Part shown: positions 1 through 10,269 of the stretch, piece after piece | How positions within the stretch are numbered: the stretch's first letter is position 1 | How the letters are laid out: every line of letters begins with the position of its first letter | DNA from: Dolomedes plantarius | Taxonomy: Eukaryota; Arthropoda; Arachnida; Araneae; Dolomedidae | Length of the DNA: 64,000 nt | Direction of reading: 5' to 3' | Assembly: GCA_907164885.2 (NCBI GenBank) | Contig: OU015490.1 | Coordinates: 222,315,554 to 222,379,553, forward strand | The notes under the pieces: model-generated | The model's input: only the letters and a program-made list of their open reading frames with translations | What the model was told of the DNA's origin: nothing | Database searches by the model: none | Made by a program: the position numbers and the translations under genes

Positions 1-399
1 AATGCACAAGACACTGGCTTTTTGTTCTAATGACGCAGGGTATTGCATGCACTAATGTATATTTATTATTTTTTCTTACGGTTCTCTCGTAAATCCTGAA
101 CGAATATTCGTTTTTGTGTGCCCAACAGTTCACCAGTATTCTCAGTAGAGATCGACCGCTACTGTATAGACCATCTGCAAAAAGAAGGAACTAACCCAGA
201 GCTGCGAACTTCAGAACCAGCGTTCTTAGTCCTCCACCATAAATAAATGTCATATTTAGAATGCTATTTCACTATCTTCTGTAGCTAACGCTTAATGTAC
301 AATAGGGAGATTCACTCGAAAGAGATCACGAATATTCTGGGAAAACTCTTTCTAGGATGAAGCAATCTGAGCTTAAAAAAATATGCTACAGGCAATGAC
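1..399. other. Unassigned sequence
   Basis: I see no recognisable gene or repeat terminus here. The right part may be the far 3' flank of the transposase remnant that follows. Confidence 0.4.
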
Positions 400-985
400 A
401 TATGTGTAATCGATCGCATTAAGCGCGATGCTAGAAGTGATCTCCGTTTTCTGCCAGACACATTTCGACGGGACTTCGTGTTCCTGAACATATTGGCAAA
501 GATATCGGGTGAGGGAGGGGGAAGCAGCCATCTCAAGCTGGATTCCTCGTCCCAAAGGAAGATTCTTTCCAAAGGAAGATTTCTTCTTCCCAAAGGAAGA
601 AGTTTGATGGTGTCAGATCCGGCGATCGTGGTGGCCAAATCTCCTTTAAAATTAGACCCTATTGCTGATGATACACTCTGTTTCCACCATGCTTCTCGCC
701 GGTAGGTGACTCGTTGTTCCGTCTTGCAGAAAGTAAGGTTGATTCATGAACTGTTCAAACATGCCCACGTACACATCGGTGTCAAAGAAAATGGAGCCTA
801 TGATGCGCAACCAACACATCGCGCACCACACACCAACTTTTTGATCATGGAGCGGTGTTTGGTAAGTGGCACAGGGATTTTCATCGGCCCCTGTACGGGT
901 GTCTTAAGAGTAAACATAAGTCGACAAGTGGAACCACGCCTCATCTGAGAACCATGTGATGGGATGTGTCATCTACTGCGCACCA
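400..985 (-). pseudogene. Decayed DDE transposase (mariner/Tc1 superfamily, FFLWG-type)
   Basis: On the minus strand the catalytic core of a mariner/Tc1-type transposase can be followed through several breaks. The first acidic motif WFSDEAWFHLS lies near 925-955. It is followed after a stop by a long readable stretch containing VGVWCAM and YFLQDGTTSHLPARS, which is the second Asp region (family consensus QQDGAxxHxA). After another stop comes IWPPRSPDLTPSNFFLWEE near 600-660, where the family has WPPRSPDLTPxDFFLWG. A C-terminal piece reading DIFANMFRN sits near 480-505. No terminal inverted repeats were found, and the N-terminal DNA-binding part is not readable. A short tandem duplication of an 11-13 bp motif (ccaaaggaaga, three copies at 555-600) has scrambled the region after the third motif. 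It is clearly inactive. Confidence 0.8.
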
Positions 986-1387
986 CATTGTGCGTCTTTT
1001 CATCCAGATTTCTTCGTCCTAAAGCGAGTTATTACAGGATATTGCAGGCCTGTTTTGAGTCCATCGCCCTATATTTTTCTTGCACAGAAAAGCTAACGGG
1101 TATTGTGATTTCTAGTATGCATTTACTATTATAGTTATTCGAAGATGCTACTGGATTTTCATCAATGATTGTTTGCTTTGCACTTCACAGTGGTCCATCA
1201 AGTGCTCTTTCAAAAGGTCGAGAGACTTTGTAAAGACAATTAATCCGATTTAACTGCACTCACAAAGAATTTCAGAAACTGAACCTATGCCGTTGGACTT
1301 CGAAGAGGCAGTGTTCTCATAATTAGATATGCCCGGTGGTGAAAGGAAATCTCACTTTGTAAATTCTATTTCTTTCAAGGTTTAATA
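986..1387. other. Unassigned sequence between two transposase remnants
   Basis: This could hold the unreadable 5' half of the preceding transposase remnant, but none of its three minus-strand frames shows a recognisable helix-turn-helix. Nothing else is seen. Confidence 0.3.
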
Positions 1388-2584
1388 CACTGAAGTGCCA
1401 CTGAATTAGGGATACCTACCTAGTAACGAGTTGGGCCTCCTCTGGCCTTGATAACGGCTGCCACACGAAGAGGCATAGATTCAATAAGTTTCAGGAAACA
1501 TTCCACGGGAATGGCTTGCCAAATATTGGCTAAAGCTGTCCATAATTCAGTAAGGTTCTTTGGTGCTGTGTGATGGCCTTTCACGCCTTGTTCCAAAACA
1601 TCCCAAAGATGCTCAATAGGATTTAAGTCTGGGCTTCTAGGTGGCCAATTCATGACAGAGAAGTCAGAGGAATGCTCATACAACCAGCCAGTAGCAAACC
1701 GGGACTTGTGAGAGGTACAGTTGTCTTGCTGGAAAACTCCATTACCGTGCGGATAACAGAACAGCATAAACGGATGGAGGTGATCACCCAACAACTCTAC
1801 GTACCGAATTGCATTGAGGGAGGTTAGTACACGCACCAAAGATCCCAAACTGTGCCACGAAAAAACACCCCAGACTATGATTGAGCCACCATGCCCCTGT
1901 ACAGTTCCAGCCAGGCGTGCAGGATCCATGGCTTCATGAGCCTGACGCCATATTCTCAGCCTCCCGTCGGCGTTAAGTAGTCGGAATCGAGACTCATCAC
2001 TCCATGCTACTCGTTTTCAGTCCTCTACACTCCAGTCTCTGTGCTCTCTTGCCCAGACAAGACGTGCAGCCCGATGGTGAGTATAGAGCAATGGTACACT
2101 CGTAGGTCGACGGCTCCCGAAACCCATACGGTGAAGCGAGCGTTGGACAGTCCGTTTACTGACTGTACGACTGGCACCGTCATTAAACTGGGTGGTAATT
2201 TGAGCTAATTGTTGGCTTCGCTGGCTACGTACAATACGCCTGAGCCGTCTCTCACCACGCACTGTCAAGGCTAATTGTCCTTTGTAGTTTGCCCGATCGC
2301 TAGTTTTTTTCCACCATCCATGTATTCTTGGTATACTCTTGACACTGTCGACCTTGAACATCCTAGCTGTCTGACGATTTCGGAAATTGAATGGCCCATG
2401 CGTCGCGCACCTACGTTTTGTCCGTGATCGAAGGCGTCTAAATCAGGCAGTTTACCCATACTAAAAATTCACAGTACGCGCTATATATGCAGTTACCACA
2501 GCGCCCTCACTTGCGCATACATGATGCGCAGCGCTACACAATTTGCATAGGCTTTGCTATCCCTAATTCAGTGGCACTTCGGTG
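1388..2584 (-). mobile_element. Tc1-like transposon, copy A (DD36E spacing)
   Basis: A complete 1197-bp element. It begins cactgaagtgccactgaatt and ends in the reverse complement of the same sequence (26 of 27 terminal bases match). It is flanked on both sides by the dinucleotide TA (1386-1387 and 2585-2586), the Tc1/mariner target duplication. One transposase gene runs on the minus strand and is broken. A second copy of the same family lies at 23456-24674. Confidence 0.95.
1420..2459 (-). pseudogene. Tc1-like transposase, inactivated (copy A)
   Basis: The gene reads from MGKLPDLDAFDHGQ (start at 2459), through a paired-like helix-turn-helix (SISEIVRQLGCSRSTVSRVYQEY) and a second one (SKRTVQRSLHRMGF), to the catalytic domain: SDESRF, QQDNCTSHKS and RSPDLNPIEHLW. 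It ends ARGGPTRY. Between the second Asp and the Glu I count 36 residues, so the triad is DD36E and not the DD34E of Tc1. Two lesions are visible by comparison with copy B at 24 kb. One base is missing in the homopolymer near 2302-2310, which shifts the frame after the first helix-turn-helix. A TGG tryptophan codon has become TGA just before the first catalytic motif (stop at 2017-2019). The enzyme would have cut and pasted the element at TA sites in the nucleus. Confidence 0.93.
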
Positions 2585-2586
2585 TA

Positions 2587-4345
2587 TTATTTACAAATAT
2601 ACTTATGCATTTTTTCAAAATCTCAATATTCATGCGGATGTAAGAGAGGTATGGGAAAGATATTACTTTATAAGTGTAGATCGAGAATACAGTTCCCTGA
2701 AAAGTCGACAAAAAAAAATGACAAACATTTAAAAATAATTGTATCAGTAAAGACGTTGGAGTTCCCAATTTCGCTCCCCAAGAAAACGATTGCATAATCC
2801 TCATACTCGATTCTGAATTTTGCTGCATCACTACCATCTCTTCTATAAAGACTCCGATTGTTTTGAATTAACCTAAATTTTACCCTTTATTCTTTAATTG
2901 AATTAAGAAAGGATGGCCAGAAGTCTTCATATAACGTAGAGAGGAAAGTCGCTAAAAATACACTGACTTCATCTGATGTCGTATGCTTGCAAGTGTCCAA
3001 AGATCTGCCAAAGATTAACATAAATGGGCATTTACTGAAAATTTACAGAAGAAAAGTTATATAAAACATTAGCTTGTTGACACCACAAGCTATTGATGAA
3101 GATTGTGATAGGCAAATGAAATAATTCCCCCCCCCCCTTCTTTTGCAACAGCTCGTTGCAAGTAATAAAATAAATTATTTGTAACTGATTTTTCCCATAC
3201 ATAATAATTCTTTCTAGCTATTCCTTAATGAACCCTCAATACTTTTATATATACATAAGTGAGTACCTTGCTGTCAATTATGCTTATGGCTCATTAGTGG
3301 GATAATAATAAGATTCCAAAGAAGCATTTATCTCTGTAATTTTTTATCAGTTTGTTTCCCCCCACCAAAAAAAATCCCCCCACCAATTATATCAAACTAT
3401 ATAGCACTAAAACTTCCGATTTTATTTTCTGTAATTCAATGCAGAAAAAAATGTCATATTTCTAGGCCTTATATTAAACGAAATAAAATAAAGCAAGTTT
3501 CATTAAAATTGGAAGTTTATATTTTTAAAGCAGTAGTTCTATATTTTGCAACCATTTAGGGATTTTTTTTAGCTCAAACCATTTTTATTCAAAGGACCCA
3601 ATGAAAATATACTATGTATTAATCACTATTACAATGATAGGAAATTTAAAGGATGCCAGTTTTGACCAACTATGACCACAAAAGGTGATTAAAAATAAAG
3701 GACAGCCACGTGGAACGGCAACCACTTTTAGTCACATTCCAAAGTGATTTATCATGTAACATATTCATCACATACTTAAAAGAAAGATACTTTCACTGTT
3801 GCCAACTGCTGACATAAAAGAAATCTTTTATTTAGGGCAAAAATACTGGATTTAAAAAAGAAAAACGGCTGAGGACAGAGAGAGTAAAATGTCTTTGTAA
3901 AGATAAGCTAATTAACCAAATATATCTTAACACTCTTATTTGAACTAAGGCAACGTCTCACGATAACAATTTCTTCCAGTTCCTGAATTGTCAAAACTTG
4001 ACTGAATAGAAATCTTTCCTTAGTTTCCTTGAAGATAAATTTTCACTTTGGTATAATAAATTGAATCTGAAAAACTTCATAACCTGTGAAAACTCGATAA
4101 TCCAAAAGGTCACAAATTACTCTAGCTTTTAAACTGTTTTCTAGTATTAAACTTTAAATAAATCATAATCGTTAAATATACTGAAGCGTTCTAAGAAAAA
4201 AGAACCAAATAAACTAAAAAGTACGGATAAGAAATATTAATCGCAGTATGATTAGGAACATACACCTGCATGCACTCTAGAAATGAAACTTTGGACCTAA
4301 ATTTCTTTAAAAACATTTTGTCTAACATTTATAATCATATTGTAA
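2587..4345. other. AT-rich unassigned sequence
   Basis: No open frame here resembles a known protein, and I see no repeat termini. Only short homopolymer runs stand out (C-rich near 3127-3137; C and A runs near 3358-3382). Confidence 0.4.
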
Positions 4346-4347
4346 TA

Positions 4348-4531
4348 CAGTCAGATCCGGTAAATTGGACCACTGGTTAATCGGACTAGCCGCTTATTCG
4401 GACCGAATCCTAAAGAACCGAAACAAATCCTATTGCATAAGCCTAATAGCCTATGTTCGTGTAATCGGACCATCCGGTTATTAGGACAAAAATAATAGCT
4501 TCCTGATGTGGTCCGATTACCCGGAATCGAC

Positions 4532-4533
<2 letters not shown>
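4348..4533. mobile_element. pogo/Tigger-like MITE
   Basis: A 186-bp element with imperfect terminal inverted repeats: left cagtcagatccggtaaattg, right end reading inward tagtcgattccgggtaatcg. It is flanked by TA. Inner sequence repeats the ggacc/ggtcc motif several times. Termini of the form CAGTCGA-xCC with TA duplications are typical of pogo-type MITEs. There is no coding capacity. Confidence 0.7.
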
Positions 4534-4563
<30 letters not shown>

Positions 4564-4580
4564 CGCGCTTGCGCGCGCTT
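4534..4580. repeat. (TA)n(TG)n(GC)n microsatellite
   Basis: A short alternating purine-pyrimidine tract (TA, then TG, then CG-rich) directly after the MITE's right target TA. Confidence 0.85.
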
Positions 4581-4583
4581 TCC

Positions 4584-5105
4584 TGTCTACATGGCGGTGT
4601 CCAGGGGGTGTCTAATAACAACACACTTCAGTCATCAATCAACTATACTTTTTAAAACTCAACAATACTGTTTATTAATATAGACAGCAATTATGATATT
4701 CCAGAGAGCCTACTTTACTGTCTCCGGTACAATATAACAATAATCACGGGAGCACAATGCTTCGCTTCCCTTCAACAGAACAAAAGATCGGGTAGCCTTC
4801 TCGCTCTTGTCAAATACACCACAACGCAGGCCTTGACTCGCCCCGTTGAAAAATACAATCTCTCTCTCTCGTGCCTCGCACGGAGTCCAAAATACAACCG
4901 CCCTCAACGAGGTATGTACTCTCTCTCCCTGCCCGTGCACAGAGCATTTTTTCACCACGCTTCGAATTGCCTCCAAGCCTGGGTCATTCAACCCTCGACT
5001 GTCCCCTCAAGAATGTCGTAGGACGAAGGGTTTGGCGCGTCTCTGTACGCATAGCAACATGGAATATTACAAGGCCATAAGAAGATATTTTGCATAAATC
5101 CTACA
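4584..5105 (-). repeat. Candidate solo LTR
   Basis: Read on the minus strand this block starts TGTAGGATTTATGC and ends TAGACA, the TG...CA pattern of an LTR. It carries an AATAAAC-type poly(A) signal near 4672 and is far more GC-rich than its surroundings. The first ~110 bases of the putative LTR recur at 7325-7436. I see no matching target duplication, so the outer ends are inferred. Confidence 0.4.
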
Positions 5106-5111
5106 TATATA

Positions 5112-5615
5112 TCTATACTTATATATAAAGAGAGAGCGATTTTTGTACGTGGAGGGTAATCTCCAGAACCACTGTACCTATTTGAAAAATTCTTTCACTG
5201 TTTGAAAGGTACAGTATTCCAGATGGACATAGGCTATATATTATGTATATCTAATCAGTAGAAATAAAGTTAGGGGCTTAATCCTAACAATCTCCATTGT
5301 TACCGCTACTGTCCTCTACCGCTTTTTGCGCCGAAGTCTTCAACGATCCTTAGCGTGGTGCTATCTATATTTATATTTAAAGAGAGAGCGATTTTTGTAC
5401 GTGGAGGGTAATCTTCAGAACCACTGTACCTATTTGAAAAATTCTTTCACTGTTTGAAAGGTACATTATTTCAGATGGACATAGGCTATATATTATGTAT
5501 ATCTGATCAGTAGAAATAAAGTTAGGGGCTTAATCCTAACAATCTCCATTGTTTCCGCTACTGTCTTCTACCGCTTTTTGTTCCGAAGATTTCAACGATC
5601 CTTATCGTGGTGCTA
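5112..5615 (+). repeat. 252-bp tandem duplication of the Helitron 5' region
   Basis: The segment 5112-5363 is repeated as 5364-5615 with few differences. Each copy begins with ATCTATA followed by aagagagagcgatttttgta and ends near gatccttagcgtggtgcta. The element therefore carries two Helitron-type 5' ends. Confidence 0.92.
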
Positions 5616-5844
5616 TCGCGGTGGGCTTCTGTTCTGACGCTAGCGGTTCGAACCTAGCCGTTCTCCGGCACGCCTTTTTCTTTTAAAAAATTTATTTTAA
5701 TTATTAACTAACATAAAATTAATTTAAGGTATTATTTAAGTTATTATTAAGGTAAAAAAAGATTTACAATTTATTGGCTATCAACTGGAAATTTATTGGT
5801 ATAATATTTTGTTCAACCCGGACAAAGTCGGGACGGGCCGCTAG
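5112..5844 (+). mobile_element. Non-autonomous Helitron (HINE-like)
   Basis: This element shows the three Helitron hallmarks. It begins TCTATACTTATATATAAAG directly after an A. It ends CTAG directly before a T (5841-5844). A GC-rich hairpin, cccggac-aaa-gtcggg with one bulged base, sits about 8 bases upstream of CTAG. There are no terminal inverted repeats and no target duplication, as expected for rolling-circle elements. It encodes no Rep or helicase. The 5' third is tandemly duplicated (see next entry). Confidence 0.75.
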
Positions 5845-5862
5845 TATATATATATATATATA

Positions 5863-7288
5863 CACTGCTGGCCACTCAAATTGCAACACCAAGAAAGACA
5901 AGAGATATCACAACAAAATTTAATTTATAGATAACATGTTGACCAAGTATCGAATGATTAAATTTATAGACTTCTGTGAAGTGTGGTTCCTACCAAAATC
6001 AGTAGCCAGAGTAGCCGCCATTGTTGGAGATCACCGCTGCCACACGCCTCGGCATTGATTCAAAGAGACTTTGGATGAGTTCTTGGGGTACAGCAGACCA
6101 AGCAGCTTCCACACGTTGCCAAAGTTGATCTGCTGTGGCAGCTGGGGATGGAATCTGGGTCAATCGTAGAGCAACCATGGACCACATGTTTTCTATCGGC
6201 GAAAGATCCGGAGAGCGAGGCGGCCAGGGAAGCAATTCAATCTGGCGATTGACGAAGAACCGTTGGACAATGCGTGCCACGTGTGGTCGCGCATTATCCT
6301 GTTGAAATATGGCTGTGGGCAAGCCCTGAAGGTAAGGAATGACAACTGGCTCCAACACCTCGGAGATGTAGCGCTGGCTGTTTAAAGTACCGGCAATGCG
6401 TACTAGAGGTGTGCGAGAGGGATATACAATACCGCCCCATACCATAATATCAGGTGCAGGACCAGTGTGGCGGTGCATAACGCAGCTGTTCAGCATCCTC
6501 TCTTCACGGTGTAACCAGACTCGAATGCTACCATCGTGGTGTTCCAGACAGAAGCGTGATTCGTCAGTAAAGAGAATTTCATTCCATTCTGCCGTCCACA
6601 TCCTTCTGTCATCGCACTATTGGCTGCGGAGACGTCTGTGGTTCTGCGTCAAGGGTAGACAAAGCAATGGACGTCTTGCGGACAGACCACTCTGCTGTAA
6701 ACGGCGTCGAATGGTACGCGCAGACACTGGATGATGCGTTACAGACTGCATGTGCTGTGCTATGGTTCGTGATGTGACTGAGCGATCCGTCACTGCCATG
6801 CGCACAATTTGCCTGTCATCACGTGAAGTGGTGCGCTGAGGTGGATGCGATCGAACACGCCGGTCCGTCGTACCCTCCTGCATCCAACGATCACATATCC
6901 GCATTACAATTGTTTGGTTTCGTCCAACACGACTACCGATTTCCCTGAAAGATAATCCACAATCTCGGTAGGCCACTATCCTTCCTCTGTCGAACTCGGA
7001 CACTTGATCAAAAGATGATCGCTGTTTTCGACGAGGCATAATTGATCGTTTTTTTAAAAAAACCATAAGAAAAACACAATTGCCGAACTTGAAATCGTCG
7101 AAATCTCCAAGCCTTAAATAGCGCTTTGAAGTGGCGCCACAGGCGCGCGTGATGTGCGTCTGCGCTGAAATTCTAATCATTTGCATATCTCACCTCCGCT
7201 AATGCATGTTGCAATTTCATGCAAATTCATGCAAATTTCATGTTATTTTCATGTTTCCTTCAGGGTGTTGCATTTACAGTGGACAGCA

Positions 7289-7291
<3 letters not shown>
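5863..7291 (-). mobile_element. Tc1-like transposon, nearly intact
   Basis: A 1429-bp element with terminal inverted repeats. The left begins cactgctggccactcaaatt; the right end read inward begins cactgctgtccactgtaaat. It is flanked by TA and sits inside a (TA)n tract on both sides. It contains one transposase frame on the minus strand. Confidence 0.94.
5999..7039 (-). pseudogene. Tc1-like transposase with a single in-frame stop
   Basis: This is a 346-codon frame, the usual Tc1 transposase length, starting at MPRRKQRSSFDQ (7039) and ending NNGGYSGY. The N-terminus has a helix-turn-helix (LSFREIGSRVGRNQTIVMRI) and a second DNA-binding part (VSARTIRRRLQQSG). The catalytic triad is Asp159 (FTDESRF), Asp248 (QQDNARPH) and Glu283 (SPDLSPIEN), with 34 residues between the last two, so DD34E. 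The only visible lesion is TAG at 6617-6619 (codon 141), where relatives carry tryptophan before the cysteine. The frame is the same on both sides. The open frame extends upstream of the chosen start into the transposon end; MPRRKQ was chosen because it matches family starts. Silent until read-through or reversion; recent loss is inferred. Confidence 0.92.
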
Positions 7292-7324
<33 letters not shown>

Positions 7325-7327
<3 letters not shown>

Positions 7328-7436
7328 GACTGTCCCCTCAAGAATGTCGCAGGAAGAAGGGTTTAGCGCGTCTCTGTACGCATAGCAACATAGAATATTA
7401 CTAGGGCATAAGAAGAGATTTTGCATAAATCCTACA
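7325..7436 (-). repeat. LTR-like fragment shared with 4996-5105
   Basis: About 110 bases nearly identical to the upstream part of the candidate LTR at 4584-5105 (shared: tgtcccctcaagaatgtcg, gcgcgtctctgtacgcatag). It is bounded by (TA)n on both sides. On the minus strand it begins TGTAGGATTTATGC. Confidence 0.75.
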
Positions 7437-7475
7437 TTATATATATATATATATATATATTATATTATATTATAT

Positions 7476-7510
<35 letters not shown>
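7437..7510. repeat. (TA)n/(TATAT)n/(GT)n microsatellite
   Basis: A compound tract directly abutting the 5' LTR of the next element. Confidence 0.9.
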
Positions 7511-7511
7511 T

Positions 7512-7838
7512 TGTTACCTGATCCTTCATCGGAGTATGGTACCTGAATTCACCAGTAGAGGACACTATAATCCGTTTGCGCCGTTGCAGCTCAACTAAAG
7601 AAGAAGAGGTCTGGCAACCCCAGTCAGCGGTTAGACCATGGCAGAACGATGACGTGTTTTGTCTAATAGCAGTAGCTGACTGCTCCTTAATTAGCCTATG
7701 TAATCACATATATTTAACGACGAATCCTTGTCAATAATTTCTTCTGTAAATATTTATTTACTAAATGTTAGTATAGATTATAATCTATTATAATTATAAT
7801 AGCTCAGTTATTTAAATCACCGCACGGCTATCATGTTC
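7512..7838 (+). repeat. 5' LTR
   Basis: Begins TGTTACCTGATCC, and shares with the downstream copy the blocks cggagtatggtacctgaatt, gaggacactataatccgttt and tatttaacgacgaatccttg. The 3' boundary is set where similarity to the other copy stops, near ggctatcatgtt. Confidence 0.88.
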
Positions 7839-7970
7839 CTCAAGCTCAGAAGTGGTATTGATACAGGAATAAAGATACAGGCATGATTTTAATTTGTTTT
7901 TGAAAATATAAAATTGAATCCCAGAGACTTAATTTAAGATCAACAACTTGTATCTGGATTGACGATTGAA

Positions 7971-8013
7971 TGTTTTCAGTGCCAAGGTTTTGGACATATT
8001 GCTTCATGATGTC
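7971..8013 (+). pseudogene. gag zinc-knuckle remnant (CCHC)
   Basis: Reads CFQCQGFGHIAS, then a stop, then CP: the C-x2-C-x4-H-x4-C spacing of a retroviral-type nucleocapsid knuckle with an in-frame TGA inside. It binds the element RNA in functional relatives. Confidence 0.75.
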
Positions 8014-8045
8014 CTAGAACGAATTCGTAACCAGAAGTATCCACA

Positions 8046-8400
8046 GTGAATGTTCATGTAGAACCCAAACTGAATAGTAGAGTAATGATTGATAATTTGT
8101 GTGTAGGTTCACTAATAGATACTAGAAGTCAAGTAACGTTACTTCGCAAATCTGTGTTTGATAAATTAAATGCTGGAGAATTAATTCCATCGAATTATTC
8201 TTTAATTGGTTTTGGTAAATGCGTAGTGAAACCATTAGGTTATTTAAAGTTGATGATTTTAAGTGTAATGCAGATATTTTTGTTATTGAAAATAATGTTA
8301 TGTCTTATGACGTCATCGTAGGACTTAATGTATTACTGCAATGTGAGACACTAATAAATGATAACGGGATTACGATTAAAAATAAATCTCAGTGTGCAAA
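8046..8400 (+). pseudogene. Aspartic protease remnant (pol)
   Basis: The active-site turn reads SLIDTRSQVTLL where retroelement proteases have LIDTGSQ, so the conserved glycine is replaced by arginine. The flap-like GFGKCVVKPLG follows. A frameshift near 8260 moves the reading to a second frame that continues FVIENNVMSYDVIVGLNVL, the usual C-terminal strand ending in a DVIVG-x-N/DxL motif. The protease would process Gag-Pol. Both the Gly-to-Arg change and the frameshift point to inactivity. Confidence 0.8.
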
Positions 8401-8439
8401 AAAATTAACATGTTATCCGTTCTACCGGTTGATTTAACT

Positions 8440-8640
8440 TTTAATGAAGTTGAACTGAACATTGAACCTGACGTTCCAAATATTTTCAAGGATAAGGTGC
8501 AACAATTAGTTCCGAATTATGTACCGCATAAAACTAACACAGCAAATGTCGAATTATGTAGATAATTTGGTAAAAAGCAATGCACGTATATTCCATCAGC
8601 GTCGTAGATTACCATTTTCAGAGGATAGTCAAGATCACAA
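8440..8640 (+). pseudogene. Reverse transcriptase N-terminal remnant
   Basis: After NIEPDVPNIFKDKVQQLV (frame interrupted by a TAG near 8561) the sequence reads IFHQRRRLPFSE. This matches the (V/I)YQ-RPRRLPFSE stretch just before the first reverse transcriptase motif in Ty3/gypsy elements. The polymerase motifs themselves, including the YxDD box, are absent: sequence similarity ends abruptly near 8640. Confidence 0.65.
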
Positions 8641-8707
8641 ACCAAAAGAAATGACTGGAGGTACTAGAAAAGATTCTAAAAGAAGCGAAAGTACTGAAAA
8701 AATGTGA

Positions 8708-8998
8708 CTAAAACATGATGTTCATTATGAAAAACCACAAAATGAAAATAAGAGAGAAAATGTTCATACTCAAAGACTTGAATCTCGGAAGACTAAGACT
8801 CGCCAATCTTTCTTAGACTGGTTTGTTTTGTTAATAGAATTATTTCGTTATTTGTCTGGCTATGATTGGTGTATCATAGGAGGAGTAATAGTGAGTTTAT
8901 ATTTTACCGTTGTAAATGAAACGAATATTTTTGCTGTTGTACAAAAAGAAAATGTAGTGTCACAAATGAAAGAAATGATAGAACTTGAAACAAAATGT
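8708..8998 (+). other. Unexplained hydrophobic open stretch inside the retrotransposon
   Basis: One frame stays open for about 95 codons and contains a strongly hydrophobic segment, WFVLLIELFRYLSGY then CIIGGVIVSLYFTVV, followed by a charged tail. It occupies the position where reverse transcriptase to integrase core should be and resembles neither. Possible origins are a displaced 3' reading frame of the element or inserted foreign sequence. I cannot name it. Confidence 0.4.
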
Positions 8999-9564
8999 TG
9001 AAAGGACAGATTGAGCTGATCAACCAGACTATCATATCAGTTCTTTCAAATTTATCTTTAGAAAATTCAGCGGAGTGGTATAAATTTACGAACGAACTGC
9101 AGCAGATGATTTATTCCACATATCAACGGAGCATAGTTACTAAACCTTTTGAGTTACTTTTTGGTATGAAGATGAATGTAGGGGGTCTGAATAAACTCAA
9201 AGAAATGATCGATATCGAATTTAAAGCTGATTTTGAAGCTCAAATTGATGAACTAAGAAAGTCTGCAAAGCAGCAGAATTTTAAAACCGGAGATTTTTAA
9301 AACCAAGAAGAATACCGGATGACGTATAACTTACGAAGAAAGGAATCACAATCTTATAGAGTTAACGATTTGGTCGCTATAAAACGAACTCAGTTCGGAC
9401 CACACTTGAAACTAAAATCGAAATACTTAGGACCCTACAAGGTCATTAAGGTTAAAGGAGGTAATACCTATGACGTAGTCAAAGAAGGAAGTCAGGAAGG
9501 ACCTAACTACACGACGACATGCTCTGAATTTCTAAAACCATGCTATATCATGCCAAAATATTAA
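8995..9564 (+). pseudogene. Integrase C-terminal region with GPY/F-type module
   Basis: Reads KGQIELINQTIISVLSNL, the NGQVERxNRTI segment that ends the integrase catalytic core, with the catalytic Glu within the GQIE motif. It continues to STYQRSIVTKPFELLFGMKM. A stop (near 9298-9300) separates it from a second readable stretch in a compatible frame, containing DLVAIKRTQFGP and SKYLGPYKVIKV, the GPY/F module that binds DNA or chromatin. The upstream Asp motifs are missing. Confidence 0.85.
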
Positions 9565-9659
9565 TGCAAAAACATTGTATCTTGACAAAAATAAAATAAT
9601 AGACTGTGCATTTTTAAAGACGAAAAGACTGCAGTTTTACCTGAAGACGAGAATACTGT

Positions 9660-9800
9660 GTATTTTGAAAATGAAGATTAAAGACGAATTGACTGAAATG
9701 AAGATTAATCATCATTTTCGTCAATTCGTTTTTAAAGACGAATTGACGAAAATGAAGATTACATATTACAGAAGACGAACTGACTCATTTTTCGTTTTTA
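9660..9800. repeat. Short direct and inverted repeats (gacgaattga motif)
   Basis: The motif gacgaattgac-xaaaatgaaga occurs twice directly and once inverted. Positions 9707-9729 and 9738-9760 form a 23-bp hairpin with one mismatch and an 8-base loop. It lies between the end of pol and the 3' LTR. Confidence 0.85.
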
Positions 9801-9950
9801 GAGCTAAGACGATAAGAAGCTCTATATGTTCCAAACATTTGTTCTATTTCAGATAATTTAGTGCTTTTTCAGTCTTGCTGTTCGCTATTTTTTTGTTTCG
9901 CTATTTGCAGTATCGTCTGGAGGGCCAGCCGAATGCAGAAAGGCCGAAAA

Positions 9951-10267
9951 TGCGGTACCTGAGACTTCTTCGGAGTATGGTACCTGAATTTACCAGTAGA
10001 GGACACTATAATCCGTTTGCGCCGTTCCAGCTCAACTAAAGAAGAAGAGATCTGGCAGAACCACCCCAGTCAGTGGTTAAACCATGGTAGAACGATGACG
10101 GGTTTTGTCTGATATCAAAATCCGACTGCTCCTTACTTAGCCTATGTAATGACGTATATTTAACGACGAATCCTTGTAAATGATTTCTATTGTATATATG
10201 TATTCATTAAATGTTAGTGTAGATTATAATAGCTCAGTTATTTAAGTCACCACACAGCTATCCTGTC

Positions 10268-10269
<2 letters not shown>
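9951..10269 (+). repeat. 3' LTR
   Basis: Direct copy of 7512-7838 starting TGCGGTACCTGAG. It is preceded by a purine-rich stretch (gaaaggccgaaaa) that could be the decayed polypurine tract. It ends at the following (TA)n tract. Confidence 0.86.

Larger units (their letters stand above)
7512..10269 (+). mobile_element. Gutted Ty3/gypsy-type LTR retrotransposon
   Basis: Two direct LTRs of ~320 bp enclose a 2.1-kb remnant of the internal region. In order on the plus strand one reads a CCHC zinc knuckle, an aspartic protease, the first residues of reverse transcriptase, an odd hydrophobic segment, the integrase C-terminus and a GPY/F-type module. Most of gag, reverse transcriptase, RNase H and the integrase catalytic core are gone. 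The LTRs differ by substitutions and small indels (roughly one in ten positions by eye), so the insertion is not recent. Confidence 0.88.

Noticed and set aside
4710..5097. Overlapping short open frames on both strands
   Set aside because: They lie inside the GC-rich candidate LTR and share no motif with known proteins.
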